Positions 9,114-17,773 of a stretch of 64,000 bases of DNA are shown piece after piece. The DNA lies in NCBI GenBank assembly GCA_046297935.1, contig JBKBHA010000001.1:682001-746000 (forward strand), given 5' to 3'. Source of the DNA: CAYMZZ01 sp046297935. Lineage in GTDB: Bacteria; Bacteroidota; Bacteroidia; Chitinophagales; Chitinophagaceae. The notes under the pieces are model-generated. The model had not been told where the DNA came from. It did not search any database and saw only the letters and a list, made by a program, of their open reading frames with translations. The translations under genes and the position numbers were made by a program. Every line of letters starts with the position of its first letter. Positions within the stretch are counted from its first letter, which is position 1.

Positions 9114-11120
9114 ATGGCACTTATGTATTTGAAGAAAGCAAAGCAAAAATTTGGTTGCTTTTTGGTTCTTGTATTGCTGTCAATGTTTGTAGGTGGTCAG
9201 CAGGAGCCGCCTCAGGATTGGTTGGAGGAGTGGCAGCCTTTGGATGAATCTTTGACGGAGGATGATGCCGGCTGGCTTGAACTGGAAAGGCTTCGCAGGC
9301 ATCCCGTTTCGCTAAATAGTGCCAGTGCTGAAGAGCTGCAACAAATTCCGTTCTTATCTGCTTTGCATATCGCCCAACTAGTTCTGTACCGGCAGCAGAT
9401 GGGCCCGCTTTTACATGTTCATGAACTGCAGGCGGTGCCCGGGTGGTCGACCGACCTGATCAGGCGCATATTGCCGTTTACAACAATAGTTGATACCTGG
9501 AAAAAGCAGGCGAACCGGGAGAACTGGTTGAAAGATGGAACCAGTACGTTCTTATTACGGTACAGTCGCAAGTGGTCGGGCGGCGAAACTCCGCCTCCTT
9601 CACCGTTTCGTTTATTTGCCAGATACCGATACGCTTTTTTAAACCGAATTCAGTTGGGTGTTGTTGCCGACAAAGATGCCGGGGAGCCTCTTTTCGGGCC
9701 TGTACAAAAGGCTGGATTTGATTTTTATAGTTTGCATGCGTTTGTGCGCCTTCCGGGCAAGTTAAGAGAACTTGCGTTGGGCGATTTCACGATCAATATG
9801 GGGCAAGGTCTTATTCACTGGCAGCGGATGGGATTTGGGAAGGCGGCTGACCTTGCTTCGGTCAAGCAGCAGGCACCCACATTGGCGCCTTATCAGTCGG
9901 CAGGAGAATTTGCATTCCACCGGGGCGTTGGTTGGAAGCTAGATGCTGGTCCGCTTCAATGGACCGGATTTATCTCGAAGCGTAAGCTCAGTGCCACGGT
10001 AATTTTCGACAGCGCTCAACAGGCCACCGCTGTTTCCGCCATCCGAACTTCTGGTTTACACGTTACCAGCGGCGAGCAGGCTGGCCGAAATCAGTTGCAG
10101 CAAACCTGCGCAGGTGCCATAATTCGGTATGGTCGCGGAAACTGGAAGCTGGCCGCGAACTTTATCACGCATCATTTTCGATTGCCCCTTCAGCCACAGG
10201 AACGGCCCGACAATAAATATGCAGTTGCTGGTACACACTGGTGGAATGCGAGCGTTGACTATGCTTATACATGGAAGAGTTTGCATTTTTTTGGAGAGTT
10301 GGCCATGGCGCCTAACGGCTCGCTTGCCAGTACCCAGGCAATTTTGATCAGTCTTGCACCTACGCTCGATCTGGCTATACACCGGCGCGATTTCTCCATT
10401 CGGTACCGCGCTGTTGCTGCGCAGACTTTTTCCGAGCGAAGTAGTCCGGGTAATGAACATGGTCTGTTTTGGTCGCTCGATTGGAAGCCGGCCAGTGGGT
10501 GGCGCCTGCGTGCTTTCGCCGACCATTTTCTTATTCCCTGGGTAACTGCTACCAGCGATCAGCCCTTTCGGGGAGGCGATTATTGGTGGCAAGTCGCCTA
10601 CCAGGTTCGGAAATCATGGGAACTTACGTTGCGTTGGAGGGCTAGTTGGGATGAGGCGTTTCCGGTATCCAGGCAGGCTTTGTTAAGTCGACGCTTGGGA
10701 TGGCGTGCGCAGCTTCAAATTAGGATGAATGGTAATATCGAATGGCGAAATAGGGTCGAAATGCTGAGACTGATACCGCCGTCCGGCAGTATAGAGCATG
10801 GTCTGGGCTGGTACTCCGAGCTGATATACCGACCTATGACCAGCAGTTGGGAGGGTAGTGCGCGGGTGTTGTATTTTAATACCGATTCCTATTCGTCGCG
10901 CATCTATGCGTACGAACGTGATGTGTTGTATTTCAGTTCGATACCCGCATTTTACGGGCAGGGTTGGCGCTATTATTTGATTGTAAAAAAGGACCTTGGG
11001 AAGCGCCTGAAGTTATGGATACGCTGGGCGCAAACCCTTTCGGCCGAGCCGTCAGAATCGGTCAACAGGCTGGTCAAGGCAAGTTCGGAACTCAGGTTGC
11101 AATGGATGTACGATTTCTAA
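9114..11120 (+). CDS. Exported helix-hairpin-helix protein with predicted C-terminal barrel
   Basis: The 668-residue product has an N-terminal signal peptide (hydrophobic residues 14-27). At residues about 62-125 there are two consecutive helix-hairpin-helix-like motifs: LNSASAEELQQIPFL, then ELQAVPGWSTDLIRRILPF. These resemble ComEA-type HhH domains that bind DNA non-specifically. The remaining 500 or so residues are aromatic-rich amphipathic strands with no enzyme motif and look like an outer-membrane beta-barrel ending in ELRLQWMYDF, whose terminal Phe is typical of barrels. A second possible start is the ATG at 9123. The function is unknown; a role in DNA handling at the outer membrane is only a guess. 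It is paired with the gene at 8247. Confidence 0.7.
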   Translation: MALMYLKKAKQKFGCFLVLVLLSMFVGGQQEPPQDWLEEWQPLDESLTEDDAGWLELERLRRHPVSLNSASAEELQQIPFLSALHIAQLVLYRQQMGPLLHVHELQAVPGWSTDLIRRILPFTTIVDTWKKQANRENWLKDGTSTFLLRYSRKWSGGETPPPSPFRLFARYRYAFLNRIQLGVVADKDAGEPLFGPVQKAGFDFYSLHAFVRLPGKLRELALGDFTINMGQGLIHWQRMGFGKAADLASVKQQAPTLAPYQSAGEFAFHRGVGWKLDAGPLQWTGFISKRKLSATVIFDSAQQATAVSAIRTSGLHVTSGEQAGRNQLQQTCAGAIIRYGRGNWKLAANFITHHFRLPLQPQERPDNKYAVAGTHWWNASVDYAYTWKSLHFFGELAMAPNGSLASTQAILISLAPTLDLAIHRRDFSIRYRAVAAQTFSERSSPGNEHGLFWSLDWKPASGWRLRAFADHFLIPWVTATSDQPFRGGDYWWQVAYQVRKSWELTLRWRASWDEAFPVSRQALLSRRLGWRAQLQIRMNGNIEWRNRVEMLRLIPPSGSIEHGLGWYSELIYRPMTSSWEGSARVLYFNTDSYSSRIYAYERDVLYFSSIPAFYGQGWRYYLIVKKDLGKRLKLWIRWAQTLSAEPSESVNRLVKASSELRLQWMYDF

Positions 11121-11198
11121 TTATTCCAAACATTTTTTTATGAGAGGCGAGAAGGAATTGTTAAAAAAATCTTTACATTGCCGCAGCATTTTTAAAGG

Positions 11199-11247
11199 TA
11201 AGGCTGTCTCCATTAGGAGCCTTATCGGTGAAATGGACGGATTTCAC
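11199..11247 (+). promoter_or_regulatory. Two hairpins in the leader of the SusC operon
   Basis: Two short perfect stems precede the SusC-like gene. The first is TAAGGCT (11199-11205) with AGCCTTA (11218-11224), and inside it CTCC/GGAG could form a competing helix. The second is GTGAAAT (11228-11234) with ATTTCAC (11241-11247) around a six-base loop. Neither carries a T-tract, so they are not simple terminators. They may be leader structures controlling the operon, which is inference. Confidence 0.35.
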
Positions 11248-11285
11248 TGACAATCAATACGTTTTAAACTAAAATTGACGTTCAC

Positions 11286-14200
11286 ATGAGAAAACTCGCA
11301 TCACTGCTTGCAGTGCTGATGCTATTTACTGCATTTGCATTTGCACAACAGAAAACGGTGACCGGTCAGGTTAAGGACGCAAAAGGGGAGCCTGTACCTT
11401 TTGCTACCGTTTTAGAAACTGGAACCAATAACGCAGCTACTGCTGACGCCAATGGTTCCTTTTCCATTCGTATCAAAGAAGGATCGAGCCTCACTATCTC
11501 TGCGGTAGGCTTTCTGGAATCAACGGTAAAGCCCGGCTCCGGAAGCCAGAACATCGTGCTTGAGCAAAAAGGCGATGAGCTTAGAGAAGTGGTGGTTTCT
11601 ACTGCCTTCGGTATCAAGAAATCGGCCAGGGTTACTCCCTACAGCGCCCAGGTAATTGACGCGGAAAAAATGAAATTGATTCCGCAGACTAACCTGAACA
11701 ACGCGCTGGCAGGTAAAGTAGCAGGTACTCAGTTCCGTGGTCAGTCGCCCATTAAACTGAACAGCCAGGGTTCGTTCCGAATCCGTGGTGGTCAGGGCCT
11801 GGGTGATCAGGATCCTATTTATGTAGTGGACGGTACCATCGTTAACTCATTCGACATTAACCCCGATGATGTAGCGGATGTAACTGTGTTGAAAGGTGCA
11901 AACGCTACAGCGCTTTTCGGTGGGCGTGCACAAAACGGTGCGATCGTCATCAACACCAAGAAATCTGGTCAGGCAGGTACTGCCGGTATTGAGGTGAACC
12001 AGGGTGTTACTTTCGACAAAGTGTATATTCTTCCCAAGTACCAGAACATTTATGCGGGTGGATCACTCCGTCAGTTGAAGCAGTTCAACTGGAACTCGAG
12101 CATGCCAGCTGAGTGGCAGCCGCTTGATGGAAAATATTTCCACGATTACACTGATGATGCTTCATGGGGTCCACGTATGGTAGGCCAGGAATATATTCCC
12201 TGGTATGCCTGGATTCCCGGTCATTCCCGTTACGGCCAAACAGCGGAACTGGTTCCTCAAAAAGACAATGCCCGCGATTTCTGGGAAACTGGTATCACCA
12301 ATACAACCAACGTTGCATTCTCTAAATCGGGTGCTGGCTATAATACCCGTCTGAGCTATACCAACAACTCAGTAAAGGGTCTTTTACCAAGCACTGAAAT
12401 GGTGCGCCATACGATTACCGGTGCCATCAGTCTGGATCTGAACGAACATTTCACAGCCGGTACAAACTTCACTTTTACCAATCAGAAAATTACGGGTTCA
12501 TTTGATGATGGATATGCTAACCAGTCGGCCGGTGGTATGAACCAATGGTTCCATCGCAATCTGGACATGAACATCATGAAGGAATTGCGGGGTTTGAAAA
12601 CTCCTCTCGGTACCTACGCAAGCTGGAACTTCCGTGGAAACCCGGATGCAGGCAACCCTAACACGGTATACAAAGCCAACTACTGGTATAATTTCTATAC
12701 ATGGTTTGATCAGTTGAACAATACCCAAAAGCGGGATCGTTTGTTTGGTGACGTGTTCCTGGTATATAAGATCAACAAGAACCTTCGTTTGAAAGGAACT
12801 GTTCGCAAGAATCAGTTGACTACCCACTATGAGAATATCACACCTTCGATTCTTGAGACCAGTGCGCTGCAAACTGGCGTTCTGGCCAGCTACGCAACTG
12901 GCGAAACTCGCTATAACGAGATGAACTATGAGTTTTTGGCCAGCTACAATCAGCGAGTGTTGGGTAAACTCGACATTTCTGCAAATGCCGGTGCTAACTG
13001 GATGCATACCGACTACCGTGACGCGACTTTGTCGACTGTGAATGGATTGAACGTACCAGATCTTTACGCTATTTCGAACTCAAAAGCGAATCCCTCTATT
13101 GGTAACAGCCGTCAGATAGAGCGTCAACGTTCAGTATTTGCTAACGGCGAATTCGAGTGGGATCGTTTTGTAAGTATATCATGGGCTGTACGCGGTGACT
13201 ATTATTCTACACTCGCCAAAGGTCAAAACAATCTGATTTCTCCAGCATTTGGTGCAAGTTTTGTTTTCAGCGAGTTCACCAAGTCAGATATTCCCTGGTT
13301 AAGCTTTGGTAAGGTATTCGGCAGCTGGGGTCGTAAGCCGCTGGCGCTTGGTATTTATACCAACAACTTCCTGTATGGCGTTAACCAAAACCAGTGGAAT
13401 GGCAACTTCCTGATGAGCACACCAAATTCTTTAGTTGACCCAAGCGTTAAAGGTGCTTTGATTACAACTTTCGAAGCTGGTTTGGACCTGAAGTTCCTGA
13501 AGAACCGTCTGGGTGTGAATGTGGTTTACTATGATGAAGTAAACGACAAGGGCCCAATCAGTGTACCTATTGGACCTGTTTCAGGTTTCACCAGCAAGAT
13601 CGTGAATGCTGCCCGCGTTGAGCGTCAGGGTATTGAAGTTATTCTGGATGCCCGCATCGTGGCACGTAAAGATTTCACCTGGGACGTAACCAAGACTTTT
13701 GGTTACCTGATCAAGAACCCTGTTGTTGAAATCTTCGATGATCAGGAGGAAATTGTGCTGGCCGGTGGTGCTTTCGGTACGCGCTTTGCCCGTGCTTTCC
13801 AGAAGAAAGGTCAGGACTGGGGTCAGTTGATAGGCGGTGGTATTGCCCGCAACGAAGACGGTGTGCCTCTGCTGGATGCTAATGGTTTCTTTGTTCGCGA
13901 TCAGTTCAAAGAGTGGGGTTCAGTAATACCGAAACTCACAGGTGGTTTGGTGAATACACTTAGTTACAAAAACTTCCTGTTGAACTTCGCGATTGACTAT
14001 CAGTTTGGTGGTAAATTCTTCTCACTGTCTGAAAGCTGGGGTCACTACTCTGGTCTGATGGAAGCAACTGCTGCAAAGAACGATAAGGGTATGAATGTTC
14101 GGGATGCCGTTGCCGATGGTGGTGGTGTGCACGTGGTTGGTGTTGCAGCTGCGGATGGACAGACTGTGGTAGATATGTATATTGACGCTCAGGACTACTG

Positions 14201-14480
14201 GCATCAATTCTACAACAACCAAATCGCAGAGCCTTTCATCCATGATCTTTCATTCGTGAAGCTTCGCGAAATCAGCCTCGGTTATCAGATTCCAGTTCAA
14301 AAATTGGGAATTGGCAAGACCTTCAAAGGTGCTGCGTTGTCGATCGTAGCCCGCAACCCATGGATTATTTATCGTGATGCCAAAAACTTTGATCCTTCTG
14401 AAATTTCAGGAGTTCAGGGTGAGGACGGTCAGTTCCCCGGAACTCGTTCGCTGGGTATCAACCTCAAACTCAATTTCTAA
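11286..14480 (+). CDS. SusC/RagA-family TonB-linked outer membrane transporter
   Basis: The 1064-residue protein imports an oligomeric nutrient across the outer membrane with its SusD partner, energised by TonB. It has a signal peptide ending AFAFAQQ. A carboxypeptidase-like regulatory domain follows (VTGQVKDAKGEPVPFATV, residues about 25-95). The TonB-box/plug region has LREVVVSTAFGIKKS and the plug motifs IYVVDGTIV and LKGANATALFGGRAQNGAI. The rest is a long barrel ending GINLKLNF with a C-terminal Phe. No STN domain is present, so it is a transporter rather than a sigma/anti-sigma signalling receptor. The SusD partner follows after 20 bases. No glycosidase, protease or regulator lies in the operon, so the substrate cannot be inferred. 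Confidence 0.95.
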   Translation: MRKLASLLAVLMLFTAFAFAQQKTVTGQVKDAKGEPVPFATVLETGTNNAATADANGSFSIRIKEGSSLTISAVGFLESTVKPGSGSQNIVLEQKGDELREVVVSTAFGIKKSARVTPYSAQVIDAEKMKLIPQTNLNNALAGKVAGTQFRGQSPIKLNSQGSFRIRGGQGLGDQDPIYVVDGTIVNSFDINPDDVADVTVLKGANATALFGGRAQNGAIVINTKKSGQAGTAGIEVNQGVTFDKVYILPKYQNIYAGGSLRQLKQFNWNSSMPAEWQPLDGKYFHDYTDDASWGPRMVGQEYIPWYAWIPGHSRYGQTAELVPQKDNARDFWETGITNTTNVAFSKSGAGYNTRLSYTNNSVKGLLPSTEMVRHTITGAISLDLNEHFTAGTNFTFTNQKITGSFDDGYANQSAGGMNQWFHRNLDMNIMKELRGLKTPLGTYASWNFRGNPDAGNPNTVYKANYWYNFYTWFDQLNNTQKRDRLFGDVFLVYKINKNLRLKGTVRKNQLTTHYENITPSILETSALQTGVLASYATGETRYNEMNYEFLASYNQRVLGKLDISANAGANWMHTDYRDATLSTVNGLNVPDLYAISNSKANPSIGNSRQIERQRSVFANGEFEWDRFVSISWAVRGDYYSTLAKGQNNLISPAFGASFVFSEFTKSDIPWLSFGKVFGSWGRKPLALGIYTNNFLYGVNQNQWNGNFLMSTPNSLVDPSVKGALITTFEAGLDLKFLKNRLGVNVVYYDEVNDKGPISVPIGPVSGFTSKIVNAARVERQGIEVILDARIVARKDFTWDVTKTFGYLIKNPVVEIFDDQEEIVLAGGAFGTRFARAFQKKGQDWGQLIGGGIARNEDGVPLLDANGFFVRDQFKEWGSVIPKLTGGLVNTLSYKNFLLNFAIDYQFGGKFFSLSESWGHYSGLMEATAAKNDKGMNVRDAVADGGGVHVVGVAAADGQTVVDMYIDAQDYWHQFYNNQIAEPFIHDLSFVKLREISLGYQIPVQKLGIGKTFKGAALSIVARNPWIIYRDAKNFDPSEISGVQGEDGQFPGTRSLGINLKLNF

Positions 14481-14500
14481 TCACGGTAAACTTTGAAAAT

Positions 14501-15961
14501 ATGAAAATGAGAAATAAAATATTAAACATCGTGATGGCGGGAGCACTGGTAGCAGCCCTCCCAGCTTGCGACAAGTTGGAAGAATTTGGAGATACCAACA
14601 ACAATCCCAACGCAACTACATCTCCCAATACAGCGGCGCTATTGACCAACACGCTTGCGGGAATGGGTGGATATGTGTGGGGTAATGCGAATGCGACCGC
14701 AGGTGCCCTGTATGCACAGTATATGTCGGAAACGCAGTATACAGAAGCTTCCCGTTATGCCGTACCTACTCTTAACTGGAGCGGATATTACACGGGCGCA
14801 TTGTACGACCTGCAAAACGTCATCAACTACAACTCAGATCCGGCAACGGCTGCATCTGCCGCTGCCAGTGGTTCAAACGCTAATCAGATTGCAACCGCTC
14901 GTATTCTGAAGGCTTACATTTACTGGACGCTGACAGATGCATATGGAGATTTACCCTACTTTGAAGCGTTGAAGGGCGAAGGGGCTCTTGCTTACGACGA
15001 GCAAAGCCTGATCTATGCTGACTTGATCAAAGAATTGAAAGAAGCAGTTGATCAGTTCGACGGCGGTGATGTATATAAAGGCGACATCGTTTATGGAGGC
15101 AATACCACGAAGTGGAAAAAGTTCGCCAATTCGGTGCGCCTGTTGATTGCCCTCAGAATGTCGAAAGTGGATGCTGCAACTTCACAAGCTGAAGTGAACT
15201 CTGCACTTTCTCATTCAGCCGGTGTAATTGAAACTGTTGCAGATGATTTCCTAATCGCTTACCCCGGTGGTAACTATAACCATCCGTTGTACGCTTACTA
15301 CAATATCACACAGCGTTTCGATTACGCGTTGTCTAAAACCATCAGCGATAATCTGAACAACAATGGTGATCTGCGTGCCAATGCATACGGTTCGTCTACC
15401 GTAGGTTTCCCCTACGGTCTGGATCGTGATGATGCGGTAGACTTTGCTAACAGCAATCCTAACTGGGCGCTGGTGTTTGCTTCTACCCGTCGTCAGGCAA
15501 CCTCTTCGCTCACATTGGTAGGCTCTGCGCATACCTGGCTGGCACGTGCTGAAGCAATTCAACGCGGATGGGTGGCTGGTTCTGCCGCCACAGCTTACCA
15601 AACTGGTATTCAACGCAGCTGGGAGCAGTGGGGAGTTTATGATGCAACGGCTTTCGCCAGCTTTATGGCACAGCCAAACATCAACCTGACCACGAATGCT
15701 CTCACCAAGATTCAGACACAACAGTGGGTAGCATTCTATCCCGATGGAGTACAGGGCTGGTCTAACTGGAGAAGAACAGGGGTACCTGCTCTGACTCCTG
15801 CTGTAGGCACCGGCACACCCGATCTTCCTATTCCTCGTAAGCTGCCCTATGGCCCCGACGAGTTTAACCTGAATAAGGTGAATGCGGAAGCCGGAGCTGC
15901 CAAATACACTGTTGGTGGCGTGACCAACTCACAGAACGCTCGCGTATGGTGGGATAATTAA
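14501..15961 (+). CDS. SusD/RagB-family outer membrane lipoprotein (SusD-like_2 type)
   Basis: The 486-residue protein is the surface lid/binding partner of the SusC-like transporter upstream. A lipoprotein signal peptide ends in a lipobox with Cys23 (ALPAC). The mature start, DKLEEFGDTNNNPNAT, and the ILKAYIYWTLTDAYGDLPYFEA helix region are typical of the SusD-like families whose N-termini carry DxNxNPN motifs. The length is normal. It is flanked by 20 bases to SusC and 26 bases to the DUF1735 gene, consistent with one transcript. The ligand is unknown. Confidence 0.93.
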   Translation: MKMRNKILNIVMAGALVAALPACDKLEEFGDTNNNPNATTSPNTAALLTNTLAGMGGYVWGNANATAGALYAQYMSETQYTEASRYAVPTLNWSGYYTGALYDLQNVINYNSDPATAASAAASGSNANQIATARILKAYIYWTLTDAYGDLPYFEALKGEGALAYDEQSLIYADLIKELKEAVDQFDGGDVYKGDIVYGGNTTKWKKFANSVRLLIALRMSKVDAATSQAEVNSALSHSAGVIETVADDFLIAYPGGNYNHPLYAYYNITQRFDYALSKTISDNLNNNGDLRANAYGSSTVGFPYGLDRDDAVDFANSNPNWALVFASTRRQATSSLTLVGSAHTWLARAEAIQRGWVAGSAATAYQTGIQRSWEQWGVYDATAFASFMAQPNINLTTNALTKIQTQQWVAFYPDGVQGWSNWRRTGVPALTPAVGTGTPDLPIPRKLPYGPDEFNLNKVNAEAGAAKYTVGGVTNSQNARVWWDN

Positions 15962-15987
15962 TCGTTCATTCTCCAATTATTATAATT

Positions 15988-16950
15988 ATGAAGAAAATAT
16001 TGTTCAAATCACTATCGGTTCTTTCTGCAGCCATCCTGTTGGTGGCCTGCGAAAAAGCTGAGTTGAAAGATGGTGGCGGCAAAACCTTGTTCAAGTTTGT
16101 GGCTGGTGGTCCCGATCCGCTGGTACTGGCTTTGAATACCAACCCCACTACTGAAACGGTAAAGATTGCCGACGTGCTACGCGATGCTTCCAGCAACGCT
16201 GACCTCAAGCAGGAAGCAACCGTAACAATTACCAACAGCCAGGCTTTCCTGGATGCCTACAACGCAGACAATGGTACAGAATACGTACTGCCTCCATCCT
16301 CTGCTTATTCGGTTTCAGCCAGCTCGGGTGTTACAGTTAGTGGCAATACCTGGACATTGACTATGGCTGCAGGCGAATTCAGCCGGGCCATCTCGGTGGT
16401 GCTTGACAAAAGCCAGCTGGATTTGTCGAAGTCATATGCCTTCGGCCTCGAGATCACACAGTCAACTGTTGGTGAGCCCTCTGCAGGTACAGGCCACGGA
16501 ATCGTAAACGTGTTGATTAAAAATGACTACGATGGTGCATATGAAGTGACCGGCTCCATGACCGACGCGGCGGCTGCTCTTGGTGGTTTGTTCCCTATGA
16601 ACTATCACCTGATCACAACCGGCGCAAATTCAGTTGCTGGGTATGATCCCGACTATTGGGTTGATTATTTCATCCCGATTCTCAGCGGTCCAGACGTCAG
16701 TGGTTATGGTTCTTTCAGTCCGATCTTCAACTTTAACGCGAATGGGGAGATCACATCGGTTGTTAATATCTATGGACAGCCGGCTGGTAATGGCCGTTAC
16801 GCTCAGCTTGATCCCAGCGGTATCAATAAATGGGATGCAGGTACGCGTAGTATCGACGTGAAATTTTTCATGTTCCAACCGGCTTCTGTTCCGTTGCCAA
16901 ACCCACGTGTTAGTTTCGACTGGCACATGGAATATCTCGGATCACGCTAA
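15988..16950 (+). CDS. DUF1735 domain lipoprotein of the SusCD operon
   Basis: The 320-residue protein has a lipoprotein signal peptide with Cys21 (LLVAC) after a typical basic/hydrophobic N-terminus. Residues about 30-170 resemble the DUF1735 (BT_3987-like N-terminal) immunoglobulin-like domain, with the features AFLDAYNADNGTEYVLPP and FSRAISVVLDKSQLD. The C-terminal 150 residues are a second beta-rich domain ending in FDWHMEYLG. Such proteins are commonly the third surface lipoprotein of SusCD-type loci and are thought to bind glycans or peptides. It is the last gene of the operon and is followed by a strong terminator. Confidence 0.85.
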   Translation: MKKILFKSLSVLSAAILLVACEKAELKDGGGKTLFKFVAGGPDPLVLALNTNPTTETVKIADVLRDASSNADLKQEATVTITNSQAFLDAYNADNGTEYVLPPSSAYSVSASSGVTVSGNTWTLTMAAGEFSRAISVVLDKSQLDLSKSYAFGLEITQSTVGEPSAGTGHGIVNVLIKNDYDGAYEVTGSMTDAAAALGGLFPMNYHLITTGANSVAGYDPDYWVDYFIPILSGPDVSGYGSFSPIFNFNANGEITSVVNIYGQPAGNGRYAQLDPSGINKWDAGTRSIDVKFFMFQPASVPLPNPRVSFDWHMEYLGSR

Positions 16951-16976
16951 TTTCTCTTTACCACACAGCGAAATAC

Positions 16977-17005
16977 AGGGAGACCCATCCGGGTCTCCCT
17001 TTTTC
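16977..17005 (+). terminator. Rho-independent terminator of the SusCD operon
   Basis: A perfect 10-bp stem, AGGGAGACCC with GGGTCTCCCT, encloses a four-base loop and is followed directly by TTTTC. It lies 27 bases after the DUF1735 stop codon. Confidence 0.92.
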
Positions 17006-17065
17006 ATTTAGTGCTTCGGGCAGACAGAGAATAGTTTGGTACCTTCGGGCTACAAATAAAAAAGC

Positions 17066-17377
17066 ATGTCAGATCAACCCGTTCCTAACCAGTTAAACAT
17101 TGAAATATCAGAAGAAACAGCAGAAGGGTCCTATGCCAACCTGGCGATTATCACCCATTCGCATGCCGAGTTTGTAGTAGATTTTGTGAATGTAATGCCC
17201 GGCACGCCCAAGAGCAAAGTGAAGGCGAGAATTATTCTGACGCCTCAACATGCCAAGCGATTAATGAAGGCGCTGAACGAGAATATTGCCAAGTATGAGT
17301 CGGTTAACGGACCTATAAAGGATTTGGAAGAAGTGCCGTTGCCGTTGAATTTTGGCGGGCCCACGGCGCAGGCGTGA
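17066..17377 (+). CDS. DUF3467 domain protein
   Basis: The 103-residue cytoplasmic protein carries the DUF3467 pattern: LNIEISEETAEGSYANLAII, then FVVDFVNVMPG and AKVKARIILTPQHAKRLM-like segments (here SKVKARIILTPQHAKRLMKA). The family is widespread in Bacteroidota and its function is not established. The gene sits alone between a terminator and a repeat array. Its TGA stop at 17375-17377 is immediately followed by the first heptamer of that array. Confidence 0.9.
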   Translation: MSDQPVPNQLNIEISEETAEGSYANLAIITHSHAEFVVDFVNVMPGTPKSKVKARIILTPQHAKRLMKALNENIAKYESVNGPIKDLEEVPLPLNFGGPTAQA

Positions 17378-17491
17378 GGTGAAAGGTGAGAGGTGAGAGG
17401 TGAGAGGTGAGAGGTGAAAGGTGAGAGGTGAAAGGTGAAAGGTGAAAGGTGAAAGGTGAAAGGTGAAAGGTGAGAGGTGCAAGGTTAGAGG
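17378..17491 (+). repeat. Tandem heptamer array GGTGARA directly after the DUF3467 stop codon
   Basis: About 16 tandem seven-base units, mainly GGTGAAA and GGTGAGA, begin at the base after the TGA of the DUF3467 gene and decay into GGTGCAA/GGTTAGA at the far end. The same heptamer recurs at 17721-17773 on the other strand and between 53290 and 54365. Reading frames through it encode only LSPFTFH-like repeats and are not considered genes. Confidence 0.9.
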
Positions 17492-17720
17492 TTTTTTGAT
17501 CTCTCAGCGTACAAATCTGCGTACATCTGTGTAAAAATCTGCGGCAATCTGCGGGAACAGAAAAACATCTGCTGTTTGTGTGTTTCACTACAGTCCAGCA
17601 GTTCTATTCCCGCAGATGACGCGGATCGAGGGCGCAGAATTGCGCACATTTTGTTTCATTTGAGTCTTGTTGCCCGTTTAACTTCTCATCTATCCACGTT
17701 CCGCTCCGGGCAAACCATCC
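17492..17720. other. Non-coding region with ATCTGCG repeats and a long inverted repeat
   Basis: No gene is seen between the two heptamer arrays. Several related ATCTGYG-type words follow each other at 17515-17555. The 11-base word ATCTGCGGGAA (17547-17557) returns as its exact reverse complement at 17607-17617, 49 bases later. This looks like a dispersed intergenic palindromic element of the kind found between Bacteroidota genes, flanked here by oppositely oriented heptamer arrays. Confidence 0.55.
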
Positions 17721-17773
17721 TCTGACCTCTCATCTTTCACCTTTCACCTCTCACCTCTCACCTTTCACCTCTC
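17721..17773 (-). repeat. Tandem heptamer array GGTGARA directly after the radC stop codon
   Basis: On the minus strand this is the same GGTGAAA/GGTGAGA heptamer as at 17378-17491. It starts within a few bases of the radC TGA (17776-17774) and therefore reads in the sense direction of radC. It is about seven units long, with degenerate ends. Confidence 0.88.

Noticed and set aside
10056..10592. Minus-strand frame of 178 codons inside the HhH/barrel gene
   Set aside because: It is an antisense shadow without a domain or start context.
11158..11180. Promoter for the SusC operon from TTG and TACATTG
   Set aside because: The spacing is only 13 bases and the -7 word is a poor match, so it is not reported as a feature.
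17261..17588. Two minus-strand frames across the first heptamer array
   Set aside because: They have the same low-complexity LSPFTFH translation and overlap the DUF3467 gene, so they are artefacts of the repeat.
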